This document shows positions 17,976 to 27,238 of a stretch of 36,885 nucleotides of DNA, piece by piece. Every line of letters starts with the position of its first letter. The first letter of the stretch is position 1. This stretch comes from Alphaproteobacteria bacterium (GTDB taxonomy: Bacteria; Pseudomonadota; Alphaproteobacteria; Micavibrionales; UBA2020): assembly GCA_021413445.1 (NCBI GenBank), contig JAIOQI010000011.1, positions 1 through 36,885 of the forward strand, written 5' to 3'. Below the pieces are notes generated by a model. The model had not been told where the DNA came from. It saw only the letters and a program-made list of their open reading frames with translations, and did no database searches. The position numbers were made by a program, and so were the translations under genes.

Positions 17976-19343
17976 ATGGCAGATGATGATTTGATTAACA
18001 AAAACATATCGCTAGACAAAAGAGAGGGCCTGCGCGCCCGCTTAAGCCTGTTTGACCGCCCTTTGGCGAGCGGAGAGACGGCGGAGAAATTCAGCCTCTA
18101 TGATTATTTTAACGATTACCTGACATTCAAAAATATTGTGCTCGGGCTTTGCCTGGCGACCTTCCTGATTTTCGTGGCCAGCGCCGTATCGCTGCAAATG
18201 GCTTTTCTGACGGCGGCGCTGATGGGGCTTCTCGGGGTCATGCTGCTGGAAATGTCCTCCCGTCGCAAATGGGAACACGGGCTGCTGGAGCAGATCCGCC
18301 GCATGAACGGCGAATACGAGCGTATCGCGCGCGATGTCGCGCGGAACAGGAACGACACCGGATCGCTCAGGAAAGAATTGGCGGATGCGGCGGGGACGCT
18401 GGTGCGCAGCTACGACCAGCTTCCGGCTGAGGCCGCCGCCGTGGAGCAGCGCATGCTCAGGTCCATTGCCGAGCAGCTGTCCAGGCTGGGCGATATTCCG
18501 AGGGAGGAGCGGTCGGCCGACGCCGCGCCGCTGACGCCGGCTTTTGACCAGTCGTTTCTTGTCAAAGGCATGGACAGCGCCGATATCGGCAAACGACTGA
18601 CCGACGATCAGGTGCTGCAGCTTGTGAATGCGGCGGTCAGGGCGGACCGCATCGACATGTTCCTGCAGCCGATCGTCAATCTGCCCCAGCGCAAACTGCG
18701 CTTCTATGAAACATTTTCGCGCATCCGCATCATGCCGGAGATATACCTGCCGGCGACGCGCTACATTGAAATCGCCATGCGGCAAGAGCTGATACCGGTC
18801 ATTGACAACCTGCTGCTGCTGCGGGGCCTGCAGGCGATCCGCAACACGGCGGAGGGGGATTTCAACCGCGCCTTTTTCTTCAATATCACCAGCCTGACGC
18901 TCCACGACCCGAAGTTCATGGCCGATCTTGTCGAGTTCATCTCCCAGAACCGGGCGCTGGCGCGGCAGCTGATTTTTGAAATGGGGCAGAAAGACCTGAC
19001 CACCATGAGCGCGGATGTCTATTCGACCTTTGACGGGCTGTCGCGGCTGGGCTGCCGGTTCTCGATGGACCAAGTCAGGAGCATCTCCTTTGATTTCGCC
19101 TATCTTGAGGCCCGCCATATCCGCTTTATCAAGATCGACGCCGCCACGCTGCTGTTCGTGCTGAAGGAGGAGGACGGTCTGCTGCGCCTGAAGCGCCTGA
19201 AATCCGAGCTGGACCGCAGCGGCATCGACCTGATTGTTGAGAAGATCGAGACCGACGGCCAGCTTCTCGAGCTGCTGGACATCGACATCGACTACGGCCA
19301 GGGCTATCTTTTCGGCCGGCCGGCCCTCTACGAAAAAACATAA
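17976..19343 (+). CDS. Membrane-anchored protein with degenerate EAL domain
   Basis: A 455-residue protein. Two hydrophobic helices (about 52-92) follow a polar N-terminus; then comes a helical, probably coiled-coil stretch (about 95-180) and an EAL-type domain from about 225: MFLQPIVNLPQRKLRFYETF, FFNITSLTLHDPKF, LIFEMGQKDL, GCRFSMDQVRSISFDF, RFIKIDAATLL, DYGQGYLFGRPAL. Several residues needed for cyclic-di-GMP hydrolysis are altered: the EAL tripeptide reads ETF and the loop-6 DDFG reads DQVR. It therefore probably binds a ligand or partner rather than cleaving c-di-GMP. It is followed 3 nt later by the HAD gene. The ribosome site for ATG 17976 is weak. Confidence 0.85.
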   Translation: MADDDLINKNISLDKREGLRARLSLFDRPLASGETAEKFSLYDYFNDYLTFKNIVLGLCLATFLIFVASAVSLQMAFLTAALMGLLGVMLLEMSSRRKWEHGLLEQIRRMNGEYERIARDVARNRNDTGSLRKELADAAGTLVRSYDQLPAEAAAVEQRMLRSIAEQLSRLGDIPREERSADAAPLTPAFDQSFLVKGMDSADIGKRLTDDQVLQLVNAAVRADRIDMFLQPIVNLPQRKLRFYETFSRIRIMPEIYLPATRYIEIAMRQELIPVIDNLLLLRGLQAIRNTAEGDFNRAFFFNITSLTLHDPKFMADLVEFISQNRALARQLIFEMGQKDLTTMSADVYSTFDGLSRLGCRFSMDQVRSISFDFAYLEARHIRFIKIDAATLLFVLKEEDGLLRLKRLKSELDRSGIDLIVEKIETDGQLLELLDIDIDYGQGYLFGRPALYEKT

Positions 19344-19346
19344 GCC

Positions 19347-20177
19347 ATGGCACCCAAACTCATCACCGGCCTCTCTGAAATTTTCGGGCTTTATGATGGC
19401 TTCATCCTCGACCTGTGGGGCGTGGTGCATGACGGCGTGGCGCCCTTCCGGGACACCATCCCCGCCCTGCTCGAGATAAAAAAGGCGCAGAAAAAAGTCT
19501 GGCTGCTGTCGAACGCGCCGCGCCGCTCCTATACGGTGGCCACCCGGCTGGCCGAGATGGGGATTTCGCCGGGCATGTATGACGGCGTCCTGACCTCCGG
19601 CGAGATGAGCTGGGAGGCGCTGCGCGACACGCTGCTGGCCAAGTGGGGGAAGCGCTGCTTCCACATCGGCCCCCAGCGCGACAAAAGCCTTTACGAGGAG
19701 CTGGACATCGAAATGGTGAGGGGTCCCTCGCATGCGGATTTCGTGCTCAACAGCGGGGTGGTGGACTTTGGCGACACGATTGAGAGATACCAGCCGGTCC
19801 TGCATGACTGCCTGCGCCGCAAACTGCCGATGCTCTGCGCCAACCCCGACAGGATGGTGCATGTCGAAAACCAGATCGTCATCTGCGCCGGCACCTTCGC
19901 CGAGTTGTACGAAGGCATGGGCGGGGAAGTCGTTTCCTTCGGCAAGCCCTACCGCGAGGTTTACAGCCGTTGCCTGGGCGAGATGGGGTCGCAGCGCGTA
20001 CTGGCGGTGGGCGACAGCATGCTGACGGATATTAAAGGCGCGACCGGGGCGGGACTCGACTCCGTGCTGGTGCTGTCCGGCATCCACCGCGAGGAAGTTG
20101 CCGGGAGCGAATGGCAAATCTTCCTGGAAAAGTATCCCTTCCGGCCCAGTTATGTCATGAAATCTTTTTTATGGTGA
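19347..20177 (+). CDS. HAD-superfamily class IIA hydrolase (TIGR01459-like)
   Basis: A 276-residue NagD-like HAD protein. Motif I is FILDLWGVVHDG with nucleophile Asp22; the residue two positions on is Trp, as I recall for this subfamily, instead of the usual Asp. Motif II is LLSNAPRRS, a cap region follows, the lysine motif is GKPYREVYSR, and motif III/IV is AVGDSMLTDIKGATGAGLDS. Substrate unknown; likely a small phosphoester. The family is frequent in alphaproteobacteria. The start lies 3 nt after the EAL gene, so the two are probably an operon. Confidence 0.88.
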   Translation: MAPKLITGLSEIFGLYDGFILDLWGVVHDGVAPFRDTIPALLEIKKAQKKVWLLSNAPRRSYTVATRLAEMGISPGMYDGVLTSGEMSWEALRDTLLAKWGKRCFHIGPQRDKSLYEELDIEMVRGPSHADFVLNSGVVDFGDTIERYQPVLHDCLRRKLPMLCANPDRMVHVENQIVICAGTFAELYEGMGGEVVSFGKPYREVYSRCLGEMGSQRVLAVGDSMLTDIKGATGAGLDSVLVLSGIHREEVAGSEWQIFLEKYPFRPSYVMKSFLW

Positions 20178-20238
20178 TAGATCAAATAATTAGGTTATTT
20201 TTTGATATCCGTAAAATTTTTCATAAACACGTTTAAAT

Positions 20239-20267
20239 TTGACGATTTTAAGAAAAGGACGTACCAT
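20239..20267 (+). promoter_or_regulatory. Promoter of the dotA-like gene
   Basis: TTGACG (20239-20244), a 17-nt spacer and TACCAT (20262-20267) match sigma70 at 5/6 and 4/6. They sit in a 143-nt AT-rich spacer ahead of the gene, about 55 nt from the ATG at 20321. A strong GAGGGG ribosome site follows at 20308-20313. Confidence 0.6.
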
Positions 20268-20320
20268 TAAAGAATAAGCCTGCAGAAAGTTGTACGCACT
20301 TTTGCTGAGGGGAAAAAGCC

Positions 20321-23107
20321 ATGGACGATTCGAAAAAGAGCATCAAGGTCTCCTCTGTCCTCGGCTTCATGCTCATGCCGCAGTTCCGCCTCAGTTTTCA
20401 GCATCTTTCCTTTATCGTCCCGGTCTTTATGCGCACGATCGCCGTCATGTTCGAGCAGGCCGGTCTGTTGCCGCAAGACCACCCGGCCACGAAGTACGGG
20501 ATGGAAGGGGTAAAAAAATACGAGTTTTTTGAATTGATAAGGGAAGTCTGGGAAAAGCTCCGTGCTTCGCCTTCCACAACACCTTACCAGTGGAGTCTGT
20601 TTATCGGCGTGCTGATGATGATTGCTGTTATCATTCTTGGGGCGATCAGCGTAGTGCTTAACGTTACCGGCATGCTGGTCGGCAACGCCACGGCGCAGGT
20701 CCTTTTTGACAATCCGAACGGCGATACCAGCATGTCCGGCAGTGGGTTTGCAGCGCCCTGCGCGGGTGGGTGCGGTATGTTCAATAAAACCCAGGGCACT
20801 GGCGCCCACCTCGACTACGGCATCATGATCCTGGACAAAATGCTGCGCGAGGGCGCGAAGGGCAGCGGCGGACCGCTCCAGAACGCTTTCGGCGGTTTGA
20901 TGCAGATATATAACAGCGGCATCCTGGTGATTGCCGCCATCATGGTGTTCTGGGCCATCGTCACCATCGTTGTGGACACGGCGCGGACGGGGCAAATCGG
21001 CGGCGGGCGCCACAACATGGTCTGGTCGCCGATCCGCATCGTCTTTGCCCTGGGGCTCATGGTGCCGCTCGGCGCCACCAGCGGCTTCAGCTCCGGCCAG
21101 TACATGGTGATGAAACTGGCGGAATGGGGCTCCAATTTCGGCACCAATGCCTGGGTGAAATATGTCGATACCGTGCTTACCGACCAGTCGATACTGGTCG
21201 CCGGAAAAGCGCCGAACATGACCGACCTTATCAATAAGTACGAGAAAATGTGGCTGTGCCGCATTGCGTGGAACGGCTATACAGAGCAGGCTATGGGCGG
21301 CATGCTCAGCAATACAGACCAGATCATCGAGACGAAGAAGGAAACGTATATCCTGGACAGGGGGACGATCACCTATCAGTTTACCAATAACACCGCGTCG
21401 AATATCTGCGGCTCCATCACATTCCGGACCGAGAATGACCCTATAGCCCTTACCCATGTGGTAGGGGATGCTGTTCTCGGCGATGATCCCGTTGCGAACG
21501 CCATTATAACCTATAGGTCAGCGCTCATAAAAGAATATTCGAAGTTGTTTATCATTGATGGCAACCCTCCTTCGGAGGGGGTATTGACGCACTATGCCAA
21601 GGACTTCGCCTGCGGCTTTGTCGCGCAGCACCTCTATGGGGGAGAGGGCGGCACTCCGCCAAGCCCGCTTCTTGCCGAATGCGGCAATGATGGTGGAGGT
21701 AAATGCGGCGCTGGCGCACCGGGCAGCGGGAAATACCCGGACGTGGACACTTGCGTACGCCCGGCCGTAAAACAGGCTTATGACGACGTAAAGGCCGGTA
21801 TGGACACCGCCTATGTCGCCTTCCAGAATTCGATACAAAACGACATGCTGAAGGGCCTCAAAAAAGAGGGCTGGGCCGGCATGGGCCGCTGGTACCACCA
21901 GATCTCCTCGATGAATAAAGGCGTTTCGGCCATGTCAAAACCCAGCGTGACGATAAACGGCGGCAATGGCGGCCGTATTTCCCTCATGGGCATGGAGGTG
22001 AAGGCGGCGCAGGCAGAAAAGGTGAAGGAAATTCTTAATCAATACAGCAAATGGCTACAGACGGTGCCGTTAGCAGACTTGGCGCCCACGGGTGATGTCG
22101 GCGCGACGGTGGATGACAGCAACTATAAGGGCAAGGCCGAAAGCGCGACTGGCGACGGGGAGGATGTGGACAACAGCTATACGGATTCCGTGTCGGATAT
22201 CGTATTGGGCGGCATGGGCGACCAGGGCCTTTTCCTGATGGACGTCGCTTCGCCGAGCGATCCTAACACCTATCCCCTTGCGCAATTGGCAGCAAACGGT
22301 GACACGCTTGTGCTGACGGGAACTGTTATGATCGCCGCTTTATCGGCCATACAGGCTGTCTTGGGGGTTCTGGACGCCAGCGGCCTTGGGTTCAGCCTTG
22401 GCAACCTGGGTACGACGATAGCGAATAGCATGCTCTTTGAGATGCTGAACTCAATAGCAACGACGATCGTGGGCGCGGGACTGTTGCTGTCGGTCTATGT
22501 GCCGATGATACCTTTCATCAGGGTGCTCTTTTCCGTCCTGACCTGGATGATCTCCGTGTTCGAGGCGGTGGTGATGGTGCCGATCGCGGCGCTGGCCCAC
22601 TTGACCACCGAAGGGGAAGGCATCGCCGGCGGCGCGAGACAGGCATGGATTTTATGGCTGAACGTGCTGTTGCGGCCGACGCTGACGGTGATCGGCTTCG
22701 TGGGGGCGATATTGGTGTTCAATACCTTTGTGCTTTATTTCCACGATATCTTCATGAAGCTCACGCTTGCCAACCTCGCCAAGAACGGTTTTCTGGGGCT
22801 GTTCGCCATTGTCTCCAATACGGTCATTTATGTCGGTATCATGTACACGGCGGCGAACATGTGCTTTAAGCTGCTGGATATCATCCCCAGCGCGATGATG
22901 AAATGGATCGGCGGCGGCCAGGCCGACCACAGCTTTGATAATGAAGCCGTTTCCGGCATGGTTTCCGCGGGCGGTCAGGCCGTTTCCGGCGGGATGAGCA
23001 GGGGCGCGGGTTCTGCCAAGGGAGAGGCGCATAGTGCCCAGGCTCACCAGCAAAGACGCGCTGAAGAGAAGGAGAAAGAGGATAGAGGTAACATGACAAA
23101 AGCATAG
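20321..23107 (+). CDS. DotA/TraY-like type IVB secretion membrane protein
   Basis: A 928-residue polytopic protein. There are hydrophobic spans near residues 93-119, 198-219 and 236-252, then a large soluble region (about 255-660), and a second helix cluster (about 664-690, 705-760, 776-812, 822-856). The charged tail is Gly/Ser/Gln/Glu-rich (QAHQQRRAEEKEKEDRGN). This two-block topology with a big central periplasmic domain, and the segment HNMVWSPIRIVFALGLMVPL after the third helix, are typical of DotA/TraY proteins of Dot/Icm and IncI-type systems. Cysteines 147 and 151, and further ones in the central domain, suit a periplasmic location. No other dot/icm genes are in the window. The gene stands alone, with its own promoter and a strong terminator. 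Confidence 0.8.
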   Translation: MDDSKKSIKVSSVLGFMLMPQFRLSFQHLSFIVPVFMRTIAVMFEQAGLLPQDHPATKYGMEGVKKYEFFELIREVWEKLRASPSTTPYQWSLFIGVLMMIAVIILGAISVVLNVTGMLVGNATAQVLFDNPNGDTSMSGSGFAAPCAGGCGMFNKTQGTGAHLDYGIMILDKMLREGAKGSGGPLQNAFGGLMQIYNSGILVIAAIMVFWAIVTIVVDTARTGQIGGGRHNMVWSPIRIVFALGLMVPLGATSGFSSGQYMVMKLAEWGSNFGTNAWVKYVDTVLTDQSILVAGKAPNMTDLINKYEKMWLCRIAWNGYTEQAMGGMLSNTDQIIETKKETYILDRGTITYQFTNNTASNICGSITFRTENDPIALTHVVGDAVLGDDPVANAIITYRSALIKEYSKLFIIDGNPPSEGVLTHYAKDFACGFVAQHLYGGEGGTPPSPLLAECGNDGGGKCGAGAPGSGKYPDVDTCVRPAVKQAYDDVKAGMDTAYVAFQNSIQNDMLKGLKKEGWAGMGRWYHQISSMNKGVSAMSKPSVTINGGNGGRISLMGMEVKAAQAEKVKEILNQYSKWLQTVPLADLAPTGDVGATVDDSNYKGKAESATGDGEDVDNSYTDSVSDIVLGGMGDQGLFLMDVASPSDPNTYPLAQLAANGDTLVLTGTVMIAALSAIQAVLGVLDASGLGFSLGNLGTTIANSMLFEMLNSIATTIVGAGLLLSVYVPMIPFIRVLFSVLTWMISVFEAVVMVPIAALAHLTTEGEGIAGGARQAWILWLNVLLRPTLTVIGFVGAILVFNTFVLYFHDIFMKLTLANLAKNGFLGLFAIVSNTVIYVGIMYTAANMCFKLLDIIPSAMMKWIGGGQADHSFDNEAVSGMVSAGGQAVSGGMSRGAGSAKGEAHSAQAHQQRRAEEKEKEDRGNMTKA

Positions 23108-23130
23108 ATCGTTTTCATTGACAATAAACC

Positions 23131-23165
23131 CCGCCGGAGCCTTAAAACTCCGGCGGTTTTGTTTT
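23131..23165 (+). terminator. Rho-independent terminator after the dotA-like gene
   Basis: A perfect 9-bp stem, CCGCCGGAG (23131-23139) and CTCCGGCGG (23148-23156), around an 8-nt loop is followed by TTTTGTTTT. It lies 24 nt after the stop codon and isolates the gene from the importer operon. Confidence 0.92.
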
Positions 23166-23194
23166 GGCCCGTCTTGCCATGCCGCCGCTCCCAT

Positions 23195-23220
23195 GCCATT
23201 CTGGGCGCAGCGAAGAATCC
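23195..23220. repeat. Solo half-repeat immediately upstream of yejA
   Basis: CATTCTGGGCGCAGCGAAGAATC (written here only by its ends: 23197 to 23219) matches, with one difference, the right end of the element at 28874-28951 read on the minus strand. It ends 19 nt before the yejA start, so the repeat forms part of the yejA leader. If translated in frame it gives the familiar repeat-derived peptide CHSGRSEESF, which argues against a start further upstream. Confidence 0.72.
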
Positions 23221-23238
23221 TTTCGGGGTAACAAAAAA

Positions 23239-25080
23239 ATGTCCAGACTTTTTACAGCCTTTCTGTTTTCAGCTCTTTTGTGTCTGCCCTCTATCGCGCA
23301 GGCGGAAACCGCCACCCCTCTTCACGGCATCGCCATGCACGGCGCGCCGAAATATGCGGCGGATTTCAAAAACCTCGAGTACGTCAACGCGTCCGCGCCG
23401 AAGGGCGGCGCGCTGCATCTGGCGGTGGCGGGCACCTTCGACAGCCTCAACCCTTACGTCATCAAGGGCGTCGCCGCGCCGGGGGTCACCGGCATGGTCT
23501 ATCAGACGCTGATGGCCAATACCGAGGACGAGGCCTTCTCCGAATACGGCCTGCTCGCCGAGACGATCGAAACGCCGCAAGACCGCAGCTGGGTGGTGTT
23601 CAACCTGCGCCCGCAGGCGCGCTGGAACGACGGCAAGCCGGTGACGGCGGAGGATGTGGTGTGGAGCTTCAATACCCTGATGACAGAGGGGCATCCCTTC
23701 TATCGCGCCTATTACGCCAACGTCAAATCCGCGGTCGCCGAAACGCCGACCCGCGTGAAATTCACCTTCAGCATGGCGGGCAACCGCGAACTGCCGCTCA
23801 TCATGGGGCAGATGCCGGTGCTGCCCAAACATTATTGGGCAGGTAAGAACTTCGCCAAATCGACGCTGGAAATGCCGCTTGGCAGCGGGCCTTATAAGGT
23901 GCAATCCATCGATGCCGGTCGCCGCATCACCTATGAGCGCGTCGCCGACTGGTGGGCGAAGGATTTGCCGATCGTGAAGGGGCAGTATAATTTCGATACT
24001 ATTGTCTATGACGTCTATCGCGACGAGACGGTTTTGCTGCAGGCGTTCTTCTCCGGCAACTATGATTTCCGCCAGGAAAACGTCGCCAAATCCTGGTATG
24101 CCGAATACGACCAGCCGCCGGTCAGGGCGGGAACGATCAGGAAAGAGGAAATCCACCACAGCCTGCCGGCGGGGATGCAGTCTTTCGCTTTCAACATCCG
24201 CCGCCAGATGTTCCAGGATGCGAAGGTCAGGCAGGCGCTGGGCTATGCCTTCGACTTCGAATGGTCGAACAAGCAGTTCGCCTACGGCTCCTACAAGCGC
24301 ACGCAAAGCTATTTCGCCAATTCCGAGCTGGCCTCCAGCGGCCTCCCCGAGGGGCACGAGCTGGAAATTTTGCAAAAATTCAAGGGGCAGGTTCCGGAGG
24401 AGGTTTTCACCAGGGAATTCAGCCCGCCCAAGACTTCCGGCAACGGCCAGGATATGCGGCAGAATCTCACTGCGGCCAAGAAACTGCTGACCGAGGCGGG
24501 CTGGCAGATGGGGAAAGACGGGCTGCTGGAAAAAGACGGCCAGCCTTTCAAGTTTGAAATCCTGATCGAGAGCGAGATGTTCGAGCGCTGGATCAGCCCG
24601 ATGATCTCCAACCTCAAGAAGTTAGGGATAGAGGCGAAACTGCGCATCGTCGATACCTCGCAGTACCAGCAGCGCATGGATAATTTCGATTTCGACATGA
24701 CGGTGGCCACCTTCGGCCAGTCGCTCTCCCCCGGCAACGAGCAGCGCGATTTCTGGAGTTCGGCCACGGCCGACGTGACGGGCAGCCATAACCGCATCGG
24801 CATCACGAACCCGGTGGTGGACCAGCTGGTCGATATGATTATCAGTTCCCCCGACCGTGCGGAGCTGGTCGCCCGCACCCGTGCCCTCGACCGCGTGCTG
24901 CTGTGGAATTATTATGTGATTCCGCAGTGGCATCTCGATTATTTCCGGGTCGCCTATTGGGACAAGTTCGGTAAACCGGCCATTTCCCCGAAATACGGCC
25001 TCGGCGTTGTCGATACCTGGTGGTATGACGCGGAAAAGGCTGCTAAAATTGCTTCCAAGGTGAAACCGGAAGCAAAATAG
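23239..25080 (+). CDS. yejA: Periplasmic solute-binding protein of a YejABEF-type importer
   Basis: A 613-residue family 5 extracellular solute-binding protein (peptides; in enterobacteria also microcin C). The start ATG at 23239 is chosen because it opens a signal peptide (MSRLFTAFLFSALLCLPSIA, cleavage after AQA-E). The in-frame ATG at 23164 would translate the half-repeat and hide the signal. Visible family features include LHGIAMHGAPKYAADFKNLE, FDSLNPYVIKG, FNLRPQARWNDGKPVTAEDV, GSGPYKV and the C-terminal YYVIPQWHLDYFRVAYWDKF characteristic of YejA. It is followed by yejB after 8 nt. Confidence 0.92.
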   Translation: MSRLFTAFLFSALLCLPSIAQAETATPLHGIAMHGAPKYAADFKNLEYVNASAPKGGALHLAVAGTFDSLNPYVIKGVAAPGVTGMVYQTLMANTEDEAFSEYGLLAETIETPQDRSWVVFNLRPQARWNDGKPVTAEDVVWSFNTLMTEGHPFYRAYYANVKSAVAETPTRVKFTFSMAGNRELPLIMGQMPVLPKHYWAGKNFAKSTLEMPLGSGPYKVQSIDAGRRITYERVADWWAKDLPIVKGQYNFDTIVYDVYRDETVLLQAFFSGNYDFRQENVAKSWYAEYDQPPVRAGTIRKEEIHHSLPAGMQSFAFNIRRQMFQDAKVRQALGYAFDFEWSNKQFAYGSYKRTQSYFANSELASSGLPEGHELEILQKFKGQVPEEVFTREFSPPKTSGNGQDMRQNLTAAKKLLTEAGWQMGKDGLLEKDGQPFKFEILIESEMFERWISPMISNLKKLGIEAKLRIVDTSQYQQRMDNFDFDMTVATFGQSLSPGNEQRDFWSSATADVTGSHNRIGITNPVVDQLVDMIISSPDRAELVARTRALDRVLLWNYYVIPQWHLDYFRVAYWDKFGKPAISPKYGLGVVDTWWYDAEKAAKIASKVKPEAK

Positions 25081-25088
25081 CAGGGTCT

Positions 25089-26204
25089 ATGACCGCATAC
25101 ATCATCCGCCGATTGCTTTTGATGATCCCGACGTTGTTCGGGATCATTCTCATTAACTTCCTGATCGTGCAGGTCGCCCCCGGCGGCCCGGTGGAGCAGA
25201 TGGTCGCCAAGCTGCAGGGGATGAACACTTCCGCCACCCAGCGTTTCGGCGGCGGCGGGGATGCCGGGGCGGCGACGCAGCTGATGCAGCAGCAGCTCAA
25301 CAGCTCCAGCGGCGCCAGCAAATACCGCGGCGCGCAGGGGCTGGACCCGGAATTCATCAAGTCGCTGGAAAAGCAGTTTGGCTTCGACAAGCCCCTCGGC
25401 GAGCGTTTTGTGCTGATGCTCAAAAACTACCTGCGCTTCGATTTCGGCGAGAGCTACTTCCAGAATAAAAAGGTCATCGACCTGGTGCTGGACAAGATGC
25501 CGGTCTCCATCTCTCTCGGCCTGTGGACGACGCTGCTGGTCTATTTCATTTCCATCCCGCTCGGCATCAAGAAGGCCGTTAAAGACGGCACCAAGTTTGA
25601 TGTCTGGACCAGCGCCATGGTGATTGTCGGCCACTCCATCCCCGGCTTCCTGTTCGCCATTTTCCTGATCGTGCTGTTCGCGGGCGGGAAATATCTCGAT
25701 ATTTTCCCCTTGCGCGGGATTGTTTCCGACAACTGGCACGAGATGGACTGGCCGCACCGCATCGCCGATTATTTCTGGCACATCACCCTGCCGGTGGCGT
25801 CGATGGTCATCAGCGGCTTTGCGGGGCTGACCATCCTCACCAAAAACTCCTTCCTCGAGGAGATCAACAAGCAATACGTGCTGACCGCGCGCGCCAAGGG
25901 GCTGGCGCAGCGCCGCGTCCTCTACGGCCATGTGTTCCGCAACGCGATGCTGATCGTGATCGCGGGGTTCCCCTCGGCGCTGATGGGGATTTTCCTCACC
26001 GGTTCGCTGCTGATCGAGACGATCTTCTCGCTGGACGGCCTCGGGCTGCTCGGCTTCGAATCCGCGCTCAACCGCGATTATCCGGTGATGTTCGGCACGC
26101 TGTACGTCTTCACGCTGCTGGGCTTCCTGATCCGCCTCATCAGCGACCTGACGATGACCTGGGTTGATCCCCGCATTGATTTTTCAGCGCAGGGGGAAAG
26201 ATGA
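25089..26204 (+). CDS. yejB: ABC importer permease YejB
   Basis: A 371-residue inner-membrane permease of the binding-protein-dependent type. It has the N-terminal helix of DppB/OppB-like permeases (YIIRRLLLMIPTLFGIILIN), a Gln/Ser/Gly-rich periplasmic loop (about 45-85), and the permease core including the EAA loop (YVLTARAKGLAQRRVLYGHVFRNA). Pairs with YejE to form the channel. Overlaps yejE by 4 nt (ATGA). Confidence 0.93.
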   Translation: MTAYIIRRLLLMIPTLFGIILINFLIVQVAPGGPVEQMVAKLQGMNTSATQRFGGGGDAGAATQLMQQQLNSSSGASKYRGAQGLDPEFIKSLEKQFGFDKPLGERFVLMLKNYLRFDFGESYFQNKKVIDLVLDKMPVSISLGLWTTLLVYFISIPLGIKKAVKDGTKFDVWTSAMVIVGHSIPGFLFAIFLIVLFAGGKYLDIFPLRGIVSDNWHEMDWPHRIADYFWHITLPVASMVISGFAGLTILTKNSFLEEINKQYVLTARAKGLAQRRVLYGHVFRNAMLIVIAGFPSALMGIFLTGSLLIETIFSLDGLGLLGFESALNRDYPVMFGTLYVFTLLGFLIRLISDLTMTWVDPRIDFSAQGER

Positions 26205-27235
26205 CAATAAAACTTTCACCCATTGCCGAGCGGCGCATTTTGCAGTTCAAGCGCAACCGCCGCGGCTATTGGTCGATGTGGATTTTTGTCGGCCTGTTCC
26301 TGTTCAGCCTGTTCGCGGAGATGATCGCCAACGACAAGCCGATCGTCGTGCAGTATCAGGGCAGTTTCTACTTTCCCATCGTTCAGTCTTATCCGGAGAC
26401 GGCTTTCGGCGGGGAATTCGAGACCCAGGCCGATTACCGCGACCCGGTGGTCAAAAAGCTGATCGAGGACAAGGGCTGGATGCTGTGGCCGCCGGTGCAT
26501 TATTCCTACCAGACCATCAATTACAATCTTGACGTTCCGGCCCCGGCGCCGCCTTCTTCCGAAAACCTGCTCGGCACCGACGACCAGGGGCGCGACGTGC
26601 TGGCGCGGCTGATTTACGGCTTCCGCATTTCTATTTTGTTTGGTTTAACTTTGACCGTTCTCGGCAGTATCGGCGGCGTAGCAGTGGGCGCGGCGGGCGG
26701 CTATTTCGGTGGCATGGTCGATCTTCTGTCGCAGCGCTTCATCGAGATATGGTCGGGGATGCCGGTGTTTTTCCTGCTCATCATCATGTCGAGCGTGATT
26801 ACGCCGGGGTTCTTCACCCTGTTGCTGCTGATGCTGCTGTTCTCGTGGATGCACCTGGTCGATGTGGTGCGGGCGGAGTTCCTGAAAGCGCGCAATCTCG
26901 ACTATATCCGCGCCGCCAAGGCGCTCGGGGTCTCGACGCCGGTCATCATGTTCAAGCACGCGCTGCCGAACGCGATGGTGGCGACGCTGTCGATGATGCC
27001 GTTCGTGCTGACGGGCTCGATCACCACCCTGACCGGGCTGGATTTCCTCGGCTTCGGCCTGCCGCCGGGGTCGCCGTCGCTGGGCGAGTTGCTGTCGCAG
27101 GGCAAGAATAATTTGCAGGCGCCGTGGCTGGGCATTGCCGCCTTTTTGTCGCTGGCGGTGATGCTGAGCCTGCTGACGTTTATCGGGGAAGCGGTGCGCG
27201 ACGCCTTCGACCCGAGAAAGATATTCAAAGGATAA
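26201..27235 (+). CDS. yejE: ABC importer permease YejE
   Basis: A 344-residue permease of the DppC/OppC type. The N-terminal RRILQFKRNRRGYWSMWIF and the long periplasmic segment with the PPVHYSYQTINYN motif are typical of YejE, followed by LLGTDDQGRDVLARLIYGFR and the EAA loop (YIRAAKALGVSTPVIMFKHA). Length is normal. It is the partner of YejB, and the ATPase follows 3 nt later. Confidence 0.94.
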   Translation: MTIKLSPIAERRILQFKRNRRGYWSMWIFVGLFLFSLFAEMIANDKPIVVQYQGSFYFPIVQSYPETAFGGEFETQADYRDPVVKKLIEDKGWMLWPPVHYSYQTINYNLDVPAPAPPSSENLLGTDDQGRDVLARLIYGFRISILFGLTLTVLGSIGGVAVGAAGGYFGGMVDLLSQRFIEIWSGMPVFFLLIIMSSVITPGFFTLLLLMLLFSWMHLVDVVRAEFLKARNLDYIRAAKALGVSTPVIMFKHALPNAMVATLSMMPFVLTGSITTLTGLDFLGFGLPPGSPSLGELLSQGKNNLQAPWLGIAAFLSLAVMLSLLTFIGEAVRDAFDPRKIFKG

Positions 27236-27238
27236 GAC

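Noticed and set aside
18042..20117. 691-codon minus-strand open frame antisense to the EAL and HAD genes
   Set aside because: It mirrors two well-supported plus-strand genes, has His/Arg/Gln-rich low-quality composition typical of antisense frames in GC-rich DNA, and shows no motif or ribosome site.
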